Shown: piece by piece, positions 41,036 through 50,697 of the stretch | Position numbering within the stretch: the first letter of the stretch is position 1 | Layout: each line of letters begins with the position of its first letter | Source: SAR202 cluster bacterium | Lineage (GTDB): Bacteria > Chloroflexota > Dehalococcoidia > UBA6926 > VFHL01 | DNA length: 64,000 nt | Direction: 5' to 3' | NCBI GenBank assembly: GCA_009392005.1 | Contig: VFHL01000001.1 | Coordinates: forward strand, 23,966-87,965 | Translations under genes and position numbers: made by a program | Notes under the pieces: model-generated | The model's database searches: none | Seen by the model: the letters and a program-made list of their open reading frames with translations, nothing else | Told to the model about the DNA's origin: nothing

Positions 41036-41884
41036 CTATTCCTCACGGACCGTGATGATGAGGTTCAGAGAGCGGTAAATTGTACTAACGGGACTTTTAT
41101 ATAGAGCGAAGGATAAATTTTGTTTCGGACCTTCTTTTAGTGGGACTACGGTGATGATACCTTCCCATGTCTCATTGTTTTCGAGGACAATGTTCTCGGG
41201 CAAGTCTGATGCAATTGTGATTGCTCCTAGCCCTTGATTGTCTAATGTGATTTCAATGGAATATTCTGTTATTCGATTCTCGCGGTTGACGATCGTTAGA
41301 GGGTAATCCTGGCCTATTCCCAAAGTAAGCTCAGTAGGATATTCAATCTCCCCGTCGATTTGATGCGAGGCATAGAACTCGGTGAGGGGCGCATTTGCCG
41401 GAGGTGATTGAATTTTTGAAATAAGCGTTGCTATGAATATAGTTGCAGCTATTAAGACCGAAATGGTAAGAATCCATGAGATGATTCCACTAGGTATTAG
41501 TGCTCGCGTGCGAACAGATCCAAAACTTAGCCCTGCTCTATCTTCAGTCCCTATGCGCGTACGCGTAACCAAAGCATATGTTGAAAAAGAGATTGTCCAA
41601 ACGATGAGTGTGGTAGTAAAGGGGATTTGTTTAATGCCAAATGGGGTGAAATTTAGAATCAACCCAAGGATGGCAACCGTTATCAGAGACAACCCGACGC
41701 TGAGGGCGATTCTTTCAATCGTTCCGAAACGATCAACGCGGGGAAATAGCGTGGAAACAAGGGCGTATCCAGGCGAAAAAAGGACAAGTATCACACCAAG
41801 AATCATTCGCATTGGTTCGATTTGAATGAAATAGGTGACCGGTATTAGGAGTAGTGTCAAAAAAATTACGACGAGTAAATCCAT
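41036..41884 (-). CDS. DUF1616-like membrane protein
   Basis: Four N-terminal TM segments (PGYALVSTLFPR, GTIERIALSVGLSL), C-terminal domain LTLGIGQDYPLTIVNRENRITEYSIEITLD. Confidence 0.8.
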   Translation of the reverse strand: MDLLVVIFLTLLLIPVTYFIQIEPMRMILGVILVLFSPGYALVSTLFPRVDRFGTIERIALSVGLSLITVAILGLILNFTPFGIKQIPFTTTLIVWTISFSTYALVTRTRIGTEDRAGLSFGSVRTRALIPSGIISWILTISVLIAATIFIATLISKIQSPPANAPLTEFYASHQIDGEIEYPTELTLGIGQDYPLTIVNRENRITEYSIEITLDNQGLGAITIASDLPENIVLENNETWEGIITVVPLKEGPKQNLSFALYKSPVSTIYRSLNLIITVREE

Positions 41885-42031
41885 CAGTCCGAGTAAAAAC
41901 CTTTCATCTTGAGTGAAGCGAGCGCAAAACTGTTATGGTTTGGGTTGAGTCAGGCTAACTATCCTGTTTCTTCCGTATGGTCGTTGGAACATGTTTAGGG
42001 TCTGCTTCCATGTTGTTCATTAATGATCATA

Positions 42032-43351
42032 CTATCTTGCTGGGCTGTTTGAAGTATTGTTATCGCGGTTGAGTTTTATGATGGTAACGCCGCCAATTAG
42101 GATAGCTACTATTGTGTGGCTCATTAGGATCGCAATTGCGGGTGCCAAGATCTCTAATCGTGGTATCAGAATATAGGTCGTCGCCAATGTGGATATAGCT
42201 ATCAAAGCAATAAACATTATGGGACCTGTCATTGTTTTTCGCACCCGCATGACCCCGATATATAGTTGATTAATGCTAATTGGAATTGCGGCCAAGCAAA
42301 GGATACGCAGGATATTGAAGCCCTGTTCTGAATATCCATCTCCGAATAAAAGTAACAGTTTGTCTCCAAAGAACCAGACAAGTATATTTGCTGCTAGAAC
42401 TGTCAGTGCAATCATTCGAACGCTGCGTTTAACGTGTTGCATTAGGATTGTTTGGTTAAATGCCCCTTCAACAGAAAGCGATTGGCCGATGGCCATTGGT
42501 ATACTCCAAATTCCATCCGCAAGAACGAGAGCGATGAAGAAGTAAGCACTAATTTCTGGGCTTATTTCGCGGACGAGGATTGCGGGCATTAACTGGAGTG
42601 GTAGGTTCCAAAAGCTCATTGCTGCGAAATTCGAGAACGAATATCGGAAAACGTTTATTATTGGCTGGATGTCCAGATTCGGTTTGAGTTTGTAATCTTG
42701 GTTGATTCGCGGCCATATCACTACGATGCTAATAATGATCGTGATCCAAGTCGCCAACATCCAAGAGAAAAGGATGGCGATCAGGCCTAATGCTGTAATG
42801 GAAGCGACGATGAGTCCTATCCGTAATACACCAAGGATTACGCTCTGAGTGAAAACAAATTTGGCGCTGCGAGAACCCGTAAAAACCGCGTTGACTAAGC
42901 CTAAATACCCAACGCTGATAACCAATAACATGTATCCCATCAGGGCTACTGGAGTATTCAAAACTTCTGATAGGCTTGGGACAGTCCATTGGATCGTTAT
43001 GCCAAACAAAAATGTGATGGAGATTGTACATATGCCAGTGATTGCAAAGACCTGTGTGATTAATGGACCTTTATTTGTTGAAGCCTCTGGTAGAAAGCGC
43101 ATTAGGCCGTAATCAAAGCCCAACACTGCAAATTGTGAGATGAGCGTAGCGATAGACAGTAATGCGGTGATCATTCCAACATCGTCGGCTGGGTGCAGGC
43201 GAGCGATCACAATCCAAAAGGCTAATCCGAGCAAGCTCGTCGTACCAAAACTCATTATCAGGAAGAGTGCATTTCCATACAACGGTATTCTTACAACATT
43301 GGCGAGGAAGCGGATGCTTGTCATTGATCGCTTCATTATGAGGCCTCGCAA
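42032..43351 (-). CDS. Oligosaccharide flippase family protein (second copy)
   Basis: 439 aa, about 12 TM; IARLHPADDVGMITALLSIATLISQFAVLGFDYGLMRFLPEA. Confidence 0.83.
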   Translation of the reverse strand: MRGLIMKRSMTSIRFLANVVRIPLYGNALFLIMSFGTTSLLGLAFWIVIARLHPADDVGMITALLSIATLISQFAVLGFDYGLMRFLPEASTNKGPLITQVFAITGICTISITFLFGITIQWTVPSLSEVLNTPVALMGYMLLVISVGYLGLVNAVFTGSRSAKFVFTQSVILGVLRIGLIVASITALGLIAILFSWMLATWITIIISIVVIWPRINQDYKLKPNLDIQPIINVFRYSFSNFAAMSFWNLPLQLMPAILVREISPEISAYFFIALVLADGIWSIPMAIGQSLSVEGAFNQTILMQHVKRSVRMIALTVLAANILVWFFGDKLLLLFGDGYSEQGFNILRILCLAAIPISINQLYIGVMRVRKTMTGPIMFIALIAISTLATTYILIPRLEILAPAIAILMSHTIVAILIGGVTIIKLNRDNNTSNSPAR

Positions 43352-43467
43352 AAATAATTCGACCTAGGTATTTTTGTTGACCCTGAGCGGTTTTCCCGTT
43401 GAAGGTGGTGGATGGAATACAAGCGCTTACTCAATTTGGACACCATGTGTTTTGTTGTTGTGTCTGT

Positions 43468-45252
43468 TCATGCATTGGGACTCAAGAAAATTTCCACGTA
43501 ACCGTTAGAGTAAATCTTGTGAGTATTTTTCAAGCCGTCTGATATGTTCCCCCAGTTTTCTCCCAAATTTGAAAGTGGTTGCTGCTCTTCTCCAGGCATT
43601 CGAGTAAATCGATCGTTTAATACGAAGAGTGATGTTCGAGATCGTGCTGCATGAAAATCAAAAACCAAAGTTTTAACGTGTTCTTCTAGCACTTCCATGC
43701 TTTCCACTTCAAATGGACCAGGGGCATTATGGAGGCGTGCGTTGAATAAGTGCGCAGAATACATACTCGTTGTTTCATGAGTAGAAAACAAATTGATTTC
43801 TTCGGCTCGATGACTGTCACGCAAGAATTTGAGAGGGGGTATTTCATGGGAAGCGATTGCGTCTGAAGCGAAGTTTGTGTGATGAGACAAGAAAGTTGGA
43901 AATGAAAGTGCGATCATTAAACAAATTAGGCCGCCATTTATGAATTTACCCAAACGATATTTTCTTCCCAAAGATGCAAATGTGGACACCAATAGAGGGA
44001 TTGTGAAGAGGGGTGCCAATTGAGTGACGCGAAACCATTGTGTCCTATCATTTTCTGTCCCGCTTTGTGTAACCATTGCTATAAATCCGAAAATGGCAAC
44101 TCCGATGAGTCCACCAACGAGCACCGTTTTTTCGGGGCCAAGTTTTCGAATTCGTATAAGGTTCCATATCCCGATAACGCCACCTAATCCATAGACGAAT
44201 CCTAACCAAAAAAACCTTGAGATTCTTGACCATATAGGAGCCGATCCTCCCAGATAACTTTGACCAGGATCTAAGAAGCCGGAAATGATCCAACCTGGAT
44301 TCAATAATTGATTCACAAGATCAAGGATCATTCCTGGATACGATGTGAACATGAGGCTCGCCCAGTATTGATGCCAAAGGCCAAAAGTTAATATAGCAAA
44401 TGCCACGAATATGAATGGTATCACTTGTTTGCCGGACACCTTTTGCAAGATATAAGTAGCGCTGAGTACGCAAATGAAAAAGGCAGGCGTTGGCAAATAG
44501 CTCATAACAAAACCGATCAGTACGAATAAGAATGTTGTGAGTGTTGGACGTAGTGCCCCCAATCGTAACTGGGGGGTATTAATCGATAGTATGAGCAACA
44601 TGACCAAGAAAACAAAAGCAATATTCACAGGAGCAAACACCTGTTTTGACGCGAGGGTTGTTCCTATGATCGTTCCAAGTGTTGCCAGAGTTGCGAGGCG
44701 CGCGTTTCCTAATTGCTTCTGAAAGAAAATATGGAGCCATATGGCGAGTAAAGCCATTGTGGTGAGAAGAAGTATGTTTCTTGCTTGCGTTAGCTCCACA
44801 CCAGCGATTTGGGCGAGCGCGGTATTGATCAGGTGGAATGGTGGGAACATATGGTATCCGAGGTTTGCATTGTCGCGTACTAATTCTCCTGTTTCCAGCA
44901 CGTATTGGATATGCCCAAATTGCATGTAGTTATCGACGTGCTCCCCATAGGGAGTGATGATGATCCAGAATCCGAAGAAGACAACCGAAGTGGCAAGGGC
45001 GATCATTACATGTTCCCAAACTTTGTTTTCACTGGTGGTGAAAACAAGAATGGTAAGTGCTGTGACCAAGACGTAGAAAACTGCGATTACTGATGATATA
45101 GATTTGCTAAAGGCGAATAATGATTGTATTGAGGCTGCTCTGACATCCTCTTGGATTGGAAATAAAAAAAGTGTACTCATCAAAGCGAGCACGATAACCC
45201 ACAAAATCGGATTTATGTTTTTGCCTGTTATGAGCGAGGTTCGTCTGATCAT
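43468..45252 (-). CDS. Polytopic membrane protein, putative GT-C-like glycosyltransferase
   Basis: 594 aa, many TM; context of glycan assembly genes. Confidence 0.5.
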   Translation of the reverse strand: MIRRTSLITGKNINPILWVIVLALMSTLFLFPIQEDVRAASIQSLFAFSKSISSVIAVFYVLVTALTILVFTTSENKVWEHVMIALATSVVFFGFWIIITPYGEHVDNYMQFGHIQYVLETGELVRDNANLGYHMFPPFHLINTALAQIAGVELTQARNILLLTTMALLAIWLHIFFQKQLGNARLATLATLGTIIGTTLASKQVFAPVNIAFVFLVMLLILSINTPQLRLGALRPTLTTFLFVLIGFVMSYLPTPAFFICVLSATYILQKVSGKQVIPFIFVAFAILTFGLWHQYWASLMFTSYPGMILDLVNQLLNPGWIISGFLDPGQSYLGGSAPIWSRISRFFWLGFVYGLGGVIGIWNLIRIRKLGPEKTVLVGGLIGVAIFGFIAMVTQSGTENDRTQWFRVTQLAPLFTIPLLVSTFASLGRKYRLGKFINGGLICLMIALSFPTFLSHHTNFASDAIASHEIPPLKFLRDSHRAEEINLFSTHETTSMYSAHLFNARLHNAPGPFEVESMEVLEEHVKTLVFDFHAARSRTSLFVLNDRFTRMPGEEQQPLSNLGENWGNISDGLKNTHKIYSNGYVEIFLSPNA

Positions 45253-45396
45253 ATATTTATCACAATATTCCTAAATCAATATTAAATTACAGTCTATGAT
45301 TCTCGTTGATAAGTGGCAAATTGAATTGTGATCTAAAGTGACCACAATGATTTTTTGAGGGATGCAAGATGTATTTGATTCACCTACAATTCCGTT

Positions 45397-45984
45397 ATGA
45401 ATAGAGCTGTGTTTTTGGATAGAGATGGCGTGATAAATCGATTAGTGCATCGCTCGCAAGATACAGGGGATGAATGGGATTCACCGTACCTGCTTTCTGA
45501 AATTGAGATTATTGAAGGTGTAGGTGAGGCGATTCAAAAGATCAATGGCTTGGGATTTCTTGCAATCATTGTGTCAAATCAGCCCGGGGTTGCGAAGGGT
45601 AAGTGCGATTTAGATTTTCTAGATAAAGCGACTGATTTCATACGATCTAAATTGTTACAACAGAATGCTTTTATCGATGACGTCTATTATTGCTTACATC
45701 ATCCGGATGCAGTAAACGAAGCATATCGGATCATTTGCGAATGCCGCAAGCCAAAACCTGGTCTTCTTTTCCAAGCGGCTCAGGATCATGAGATTGATTT
45801 ATCAAGGTCTTATATGATCGGGGACCGTATCACTGATATCTTTGCGGCTGAAGCAGCGGGGTGTGAGGCAATTCTTGTTGACGGTGTAGATACGGGAAGC
45901 TATGATAAATCTCGGTCTGATCGCATACGGTTTGAAGATGATTTGTTGTCTGCAGTCTTACACATTTTAGTACGGGAGACCTAG
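45397..45984 (+). CDS. gmhB: HAD-IIIA phosphatase, D,D-heptose 1,7-bisphosphate phosphatase-like
   Basis: NRAVFLDRDGVINRL, IVSNQPGVAKG, Zn-loop-like CLHHPDAVNEAYRIICECRKPKPG, YMIGDRITDIFAAEAAG. Confidence 0.8.
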   Translation: MNRAVFLDRDGVINRLVHRSQDTGDEWDSPYLLSEIEIIEGVGEAIQKINGLGFLAIIVSNQPGVAKGKCDLDFLDKATDFIRSKLLQQNAFIDDVYYCLHHPDAVNEAYRIICECRKPKPGLLFQAAQDHEIDLSRSYMIGDRITDIFAAEAAGCEAILVDGVDTGSYDKSRSDRIRFEDDLLSAVLHILVRET

Positions 45985-46006
45985 GCATAGTGAAAGAGGA
46001 ATAGAA

Positions 46007-46705
46007 ATGGAAATCTTCTTAGATACAGCCAAAGTTGAGCAAATAAAGCAATGGTTGGGCTATGGCGTACTAGATGGTGTCACGACGAATCCGAGCATTT
46101 TATTTAAGGATGGTGGGTACGATATTCAGGAACGAACTCGTGAGATTGCCGAACTGATTTATCCTCGTCCGCTCAGTGTTGAAGTTAGCACCAACGAGCC
46201 GAAAGAAATGCTTGAACAAGGGAGAGCCTTTGCTAAGTGGGGCGATAATATTGTGGTGAAGATTCCAGTGATAAATGAAGATGGAGTCCCTTGCCTTGAT
46301 GTCGTCAATACTTTAACGAATGAAAATATCAAAGTGAACATGACCGCGGTTATGTCGTTGGGACAGTTTATATTGGGTGCGAAAGCGGGAGCAACCTACG
46401 GTAGCATTTTCGCAGGTCGTGTCGCTGACGAAGGAAATGATTCGTCTGAACTTATTGAGCGATCCGCGCGGTGGCTAAAAACTTGGGGATATGAAACTAA
46501 GATTATTGTTGGCAGTATCCGGACAACCAAGAATATACAAGATGCAGCTGTAGCCGGCGCGCACGTATTAACTATCCCACCTGATCTCTTGGGTAAATGG
46601 GTTGATCATCAATATTCCCGTTCAACGGTAAAGCAGTTCAATATTGATGCTAAGAAGGCGTTTGAGCAGCTGCGAGAGAGTCAAGGTGTCACTGCGTCCC
46701 CGTGA
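46007..46705 (+). CDS. Transaldolase / fructose-6-phosphate aldolase-like (TalC/FSA subfamily)
   Basis: MEIFLDTAKVEQIKQWLGYGVLDGVTTNPSILFKDG, VVKIPVI, KVNMTAVMSLGQFILGAKAGATYGSIFAGRVADEG. Confidence 0.9.
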   Translation: MEIFLDTAKVEQIKQWLGYGVLDGVTTNPSILFKDGGYDIQERTREIAELIYPRPLSVEVSTNEPKEMLEQGRAFAKWGDNIVVKIPVINEDGVPCLDVVNTLTNENIKVNMTAVMSLGQFILGAKAGATYGSIFAGRVADEGNDSSELIERSARWLKTWGYETKIIVGSIRTTKNIQDAAVAGAHVLTIPPDLLGKWVDHQYSRSTVKQFNIDAKKAFEQLRESQGVTASP

Positions 46706-46865
46706 TGAGGTGTAGGTCAGATAGTCTATCTTTAACGCAACGATTTGCGTTGGCTAAAGGTTATACGGACATTTTAAAAGAGGATTTTTTGACATAGTTG
46801 GTTTTCAGGAAATTAATATTTGATTTATAAAAATTGTAGGAATCAATCATAAAATAGGTGAAAAA

Positions 46866-47876
46866 GTGGCTTTAATACATCAGTTAGAAGAAAAGCGGGT
46901 CTTAGTAGCAGGTGGCGCTGGTTTTGTCGGCAGCCAACTTGTGCGTGAACTGTTAGCGATCAATGCTGAAGTTTTGGTTTACGACAGTTTTCTGCATGGT
47001 ACACGTGAGAACTTGATGGATATCCGAAAAGATATCCAGTTGGTTGTTGGGGACCTTCTTGACGAATGGAAGCTTTCACGGACATTTGCTGATTTTCGTC
47101 CCGAGTATGTTTTTGATTTTGTTGGAGATACCTATGTTCCAACTGCTTATGATGTCCCCAAAAGGTTTTTCCGTATTAATGTTGAAGGTACGATCAATAT
47201 TTTGATGGCGTCTAAGATGCATGATGTTGAACGGGTGATCTATATCTCTTCAACGGAAGTCTATGGAGAAGCACAATCCATTCCGATGAAGGAAGACCAC
47301 ATATTGGATCCATTGAATACATATGCGGTTAGTAAGCTTGCGGCTGATCGCGTGTGTTTCACATTTCAAAAAGAACACGATATTCCTGTCATTATTGCAA
47401 GAATCTACAATTGTTATGGTCCAAGAGAATCAGAGCCATATGTGATTCCAGAGATTATTACTCAATTAGATAAAAGCGATGTGGTTAATCTTGGAAATAT
47501 TGAGGCAAGGCGTGATTTCACGTATGTTGCCGATACAGCGCGTGGATTGATTAATGTTCTCTGCTCAGATATTCCTGATGGTGAAGCGGTCAATGTTGGG
47601 TCGGGTAAGTCGTACAGCATTAAAGAGCTTGTATCTATCATTGCCGAACTAATGGGAAAAAATGATTATGAAATCAAAATTGATCCAAAGCGTTTACGAC
47701 GTCTGGATATTGAAGTGTTCCAAAGTGATAGCTCAAAACTACATGCTGCGACAGGTTGGCAACCAACGATAGACATACATCAAGGAATGCAACAGACGAT
47801 TGATTGGTTTAATGCTCATGGTCGGCGATGGAGTTGGGAAGATTGGGTAGATGGAACGGTCTTATACGATGCCTAA
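46866..47876 (+). CDS. NAD-dependent sugar epimerase/dehydratase (SDR)
   Basis: VLVAGGAGFVGSQLVREL, ISSTEVYGEA, NTYAVSKLAADRVC; GTG start. Confidence 0.88.
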   Translation: MALIHQLEEKRVLVAGGAGFVGSQLVRELLAINAEVLVYDSFLHGTRENLMDIRKDIQLVVGDLLDEWKLSRTFADFRPEYVFDFVGDTYVPTAYDVPKRFFRINVEGTINILMASKMHDVERVIYISSTEVYGEAQSIPMKEDHILDPLNTYAVSKLAADRVCFTFQKEHDIPVIIARIYNCYGPRESEPYVIPEIITQLDKSDVVNLGNIEARRDFTYVADTARGLINVLCSDIPDGEAVNVGSGKSYSIKELVSIIAELMGKNDYEIKIDPKRLRRLDIEVFQSDSSKLHAATGWQPTIDIHQGMQQTIDWFNAHGRRWSWEDWVDGTVLYDA

Positions 47877-48672
47877 TGAGGGAATTGAGCAAGACACCAG
47901 CTCCGTGTTTGGTAGTTTTGCCGCGTATTATGATCTCCTCTATAGTGAGAAGGATTACGGCGATGAGAGTGAATTTCTTCGCAAAGTTTTTCAACAATAC
48001 AGTCAAAATGATGTGCGCTCTATTTTGGATATCGGTTGTGGTACCGCTAGCCATGGTGTTCAGTTAAGTTTACGTGGATATGATGTCACCGGTTTTGACC
48101 TGTCACATGAGATGATTGCTTTAGCGCATAAAAAAGTACAAGACGCTGGAGCGTCAATGTCCCTGCATACAATGAATATGATTGATTTTGCGTTCGATCA
48201 ATCTTTTGATAGTGCGATCTGTATGTTTGCAGTTTTGGGGTATGTGACGGAGACAAATGATTTGATCTCGGCACTTCGAAATATACGGCAACACTTACCC
48301 GAAGGCGCACTTTTTGTTTTTGATGTTTGGAATGGTTTAGCAGTTTGTCATGAGATGCCAAGTGAACGTATGAAGACTGTCACATCCGGAGATATTCGAG
48401 TGAGACGGTTTATACGGCCTGAGCTTGATGTGGTAAATCACGTATGTCATAACTATTATAATCTTGTAGTGACTCGTGATGATCAGATCGTTCAGGAAAC
48501 CGAAGAGGTGCATACGATGCGATTCTTCTTTCCTCAAGAGTTGGATTACTATTTGCAACAAGCGGGATTTCGCATGTTGAAATTATCACCATTTCTCGAA
48601 ATGGATGGAGTGGTTGATGAGACGGTGTGGAATGTCAGTGTTGTAGCTCAAGCGGTGAGACAAGATTTATGA
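47869..48672 (+). CDS. Class I SAM-dependent methyltransferase
   Basis: SVFGSFAAYYDLLYSEKDYGDESEFL, SILDIGCGTASHGVQLSLRGYDVTGFDLSHEMI. Confidence 0.88.
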   Translation: MPNEGIEQDTSSVFGSFAAYYDLLYSEKDYGDESEFLRKVFQQYSQNDVRSILDIGCGTASHGVQLSLRGYDVTGFDLSHEMIALAHKKVQDAGASMSLHTMNMIDFAFDQSFDSAICMFAVLGYVTETNDLISALRNIRQHLPEGALFVFDVWNGLAVCHEMPSERMKTVTSGDIRVRRFIRPELDVVNHVCHNYYNLVVTRDDQIVQETEEVHTMRFFFPQELDYYLQQAGFRMLKLSPFLEMDGVVDETVWNVSVVAQAVRQDL

Positions 48673-49781
48673 TACCTGTCTGTGAACCAACTCTTACTGG
48701 TAAAGAGCTGGAATATGTTACGGAATGCCTTACGACCAATTGGATATCCTCTCGTGGACGTTTCCTAGAAGAATTCCAAGATCAATTCGCGGAATATTGT
48801 TCGTGCAAGTATGGCATTGCAACCACAAATGGGACTACTGCATTGCACCTAGCTCTTGCTGCGCTTGAGATTGGCGAGGGAGATGAGGTGATCGTTCCAG
48901 CATTTACGATGGCTGCTTGTATCGATGCAATTATGTACACAGGAGCGAAGCCTGTGCTCGTTGATGCAACTGTTGACACGTGGTCAATGGATGTCAGCAA
49001 GGTGGAAGAGAAGATTTCTTCTAAAACTAAAGCCATTATGGCGGTACATATATATGGGCACCCCTGTGATATGGATCATTTGGCGCAATTAGCGAAACGT
49101 TATAACATCGCAATTCTTGAAGACGCTGCTGAAGCGCATGGTGCTGAATACAAGGGGCAAAAAATTGGCAGCATCGGCGATATTTCTGCGTTTAGTTTTT
49201 ATGCGAACAAAATCATTACCACTGGCGAAGGGGGAATGGTTGTTACGAATAATGAAGAGCTTGCTGATCGTGCACGACGCTTAGCTGATTTGGCTCATTC
49301 ACCCGATCAACGTTTCGTTCATACAGAAGTTGGATTTAATTATCGTATGACGAATATGCAGGCTGCTTTGGGGGTCGCACAAATGACGGCGATTGATGAG
49401 TTCGTCGAGGCTCGACGAACTCATGCACATTCGTATAATCAGCAGTTGCAAGAGGTGCCGGGGCTGACTTTTCCCGTTGAGAAAAGCTGGGCAAAAAACG
49501 TTTATTGGATGTACGGTATTCTTGTTGATGAGGCTGTTTTTGGTATATCGCGTGATGAATTGATGGCGAGTTTACGGGAAAAGGGAATTGAAACACGTGC
49601 CTTTTTTTATCCCATGCATCAACAACCTGGTTTTCAAGACCAAGGGCTGTTTCACCAGGAAGAATATCCAGTCGCCGAAAAATTAGGGATGACCGGATTA
49701 TATCTTCCGTCTAGCAGCGGGTTAACTGAGTCACAGATTGCGGAGGTTTGCGCCGCGGTCGTAGACATTGCAGAGCAGTAA
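48669..49781 (+). CDS. DegT/DnrJ/EryC1/StrS sugar aminotransferase
   Basis: MIPVCEPTLTGKELEYVTECLTTNWISSRGRFLEEFQDQFAEY, TNGTTALHLAL, FSFYANKIITTGEGGMVVTN; ATGA overlap with upstream gene. Confidence 0.93.
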   Translation: MIPVCEPTLTGKELEYVTECLTTNWISSRGRFLEEFQDQFAEYCSCKYGIATTNGTTALHLALAALEIGEGDEVIVPAFTMAACIDAIMYTGAKPVLVDATVDTWSMDVSKVEEKISSKTKAIMAVHIYGHPCDMDHLAQLAKRYNIAILEDAAEAHGAEYKGQKIGSIGDISAFSFYANKIITTGEGGMVVTNNEELADRARRLADLAHSPDQRFVHTEVGFNYRMTNMQAALGVAQMTAIDEFVEARRTHAHSYNQQLQEVPGLTFPVEKSWAKNVYWMYGILVDEAVFGISRDELMASLREKGIETRAFFYPMHQQPGFQDQGLFHQEEYPVAEKLGMTGLYLPSSSGLTESQIAEVCAAVVDIAEQ

Positions 49782-49824
49782 GGGCTTCATTGTTGTTGAT
49801 TGAGGAGTTGTCGGGTGACAAGAT

Positions 49825-50619
49825 TTGTTTCGAATCCAAAAAATCTTAAAGGTATGGATAGGAAAGAATGGCGGCAAAATCTCCACATCGACTTTTGAGC
49901 TTCGTGGGCCGAACGTCACTAGGCAGAAAAGCGTTGTTTTGGGGGCTAAAAATATTTTTCATCGTATGGGGCTACAGGTACTAAGCGCAGGATACAATCT
50001 TGTGGTGAGCCCTGATCGGCCTGATCGCTTACTTTTTTACCAAAGAATTTTTAATGATATTGAGATGGTGAGTGGCGATATTGTTGAGTGTGGTGTTTGG
50101 CGTGGTGAGAGCATGTCAGCATTCGCAATTCTTACCCAGGCCGAAGAGATTGAGCGACATATATGGGGATTTGATTCGTTCGAAGGATTGCCGGAACCAA
50201 CTATCGAAGATCGGGCGTCATCCTCTTTTGAGGCAGAAAAAGGCTGGTATTCTGGCCCGAATCAGAAAGATGTGATGCTTCGGCTGCAAGCGGCTGGCAT
50301 TGATGATGTGACAAGAACGAAGGGTGTTACATTAGTGAAGGGATGGTTTGAAGATACACTGGCAGACTATCAAGGAGAGATCGGTTTATTGCATCTAGAT
50401 GCGGATCTCTATGATTCCACAAAATGTGCATTAGAGTTCCTATGGCCAAAGGTTTCTGTTGGTGGTGTTGTTGTCCTAGATGAATATCATGTTCCTGAAA
50501 ACTGGGCGGGTGAGAAGAAGGCGGTTGACGAGTATTTCGCATCCTCTTTTTCTGATGGAAGCGCAATACTACATGAGGATCCTATTTCTGGCCGTTTCTG
50601 GATTAAGAAGATTCGTTAA
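49825..50619 (+). CDS. TylF/MycF-type methyltransferase
   Basis: VSGDIVECGVWRGESMSAFAIL, IWGFDSFEGLPEP, GLLHLDADLYDSTKCALEFLWPKVSVGGVVVLDEYHVPENWAGEKKAVDEYF. Confidence 0.88.
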   Translation: MFRIQKILKVWIGKNGGKISTSTFELRGPNVTRQKSVVLGAKNIFHRMGLQVLSAGYNLVVSPDRPDRLLFYQRIFNDIEMVSGDIVECGVWRGESMSAFAILTQAEEIERHIWGFDSFEGLPEPTIEDRASSSFEAEKGWYSGPNQKDVMLRLQAAGIDDVTRTKGVTLVKGWFEDTLADYQGEIGLLHLDADLYDSTKCALEFLWPKVSVGGVVVLDEYHVPENWAGEKKAVDEYFASSFSDGSAILHEDPISGRFWIKKIR

Positions 50620-50697
50620 GATCATAAAGTAAATTTCTGTTTGGTTCTTAGTGATCTTTTCAGCCTCTTAACTTGATCATTTTCATATTACGAAAGA

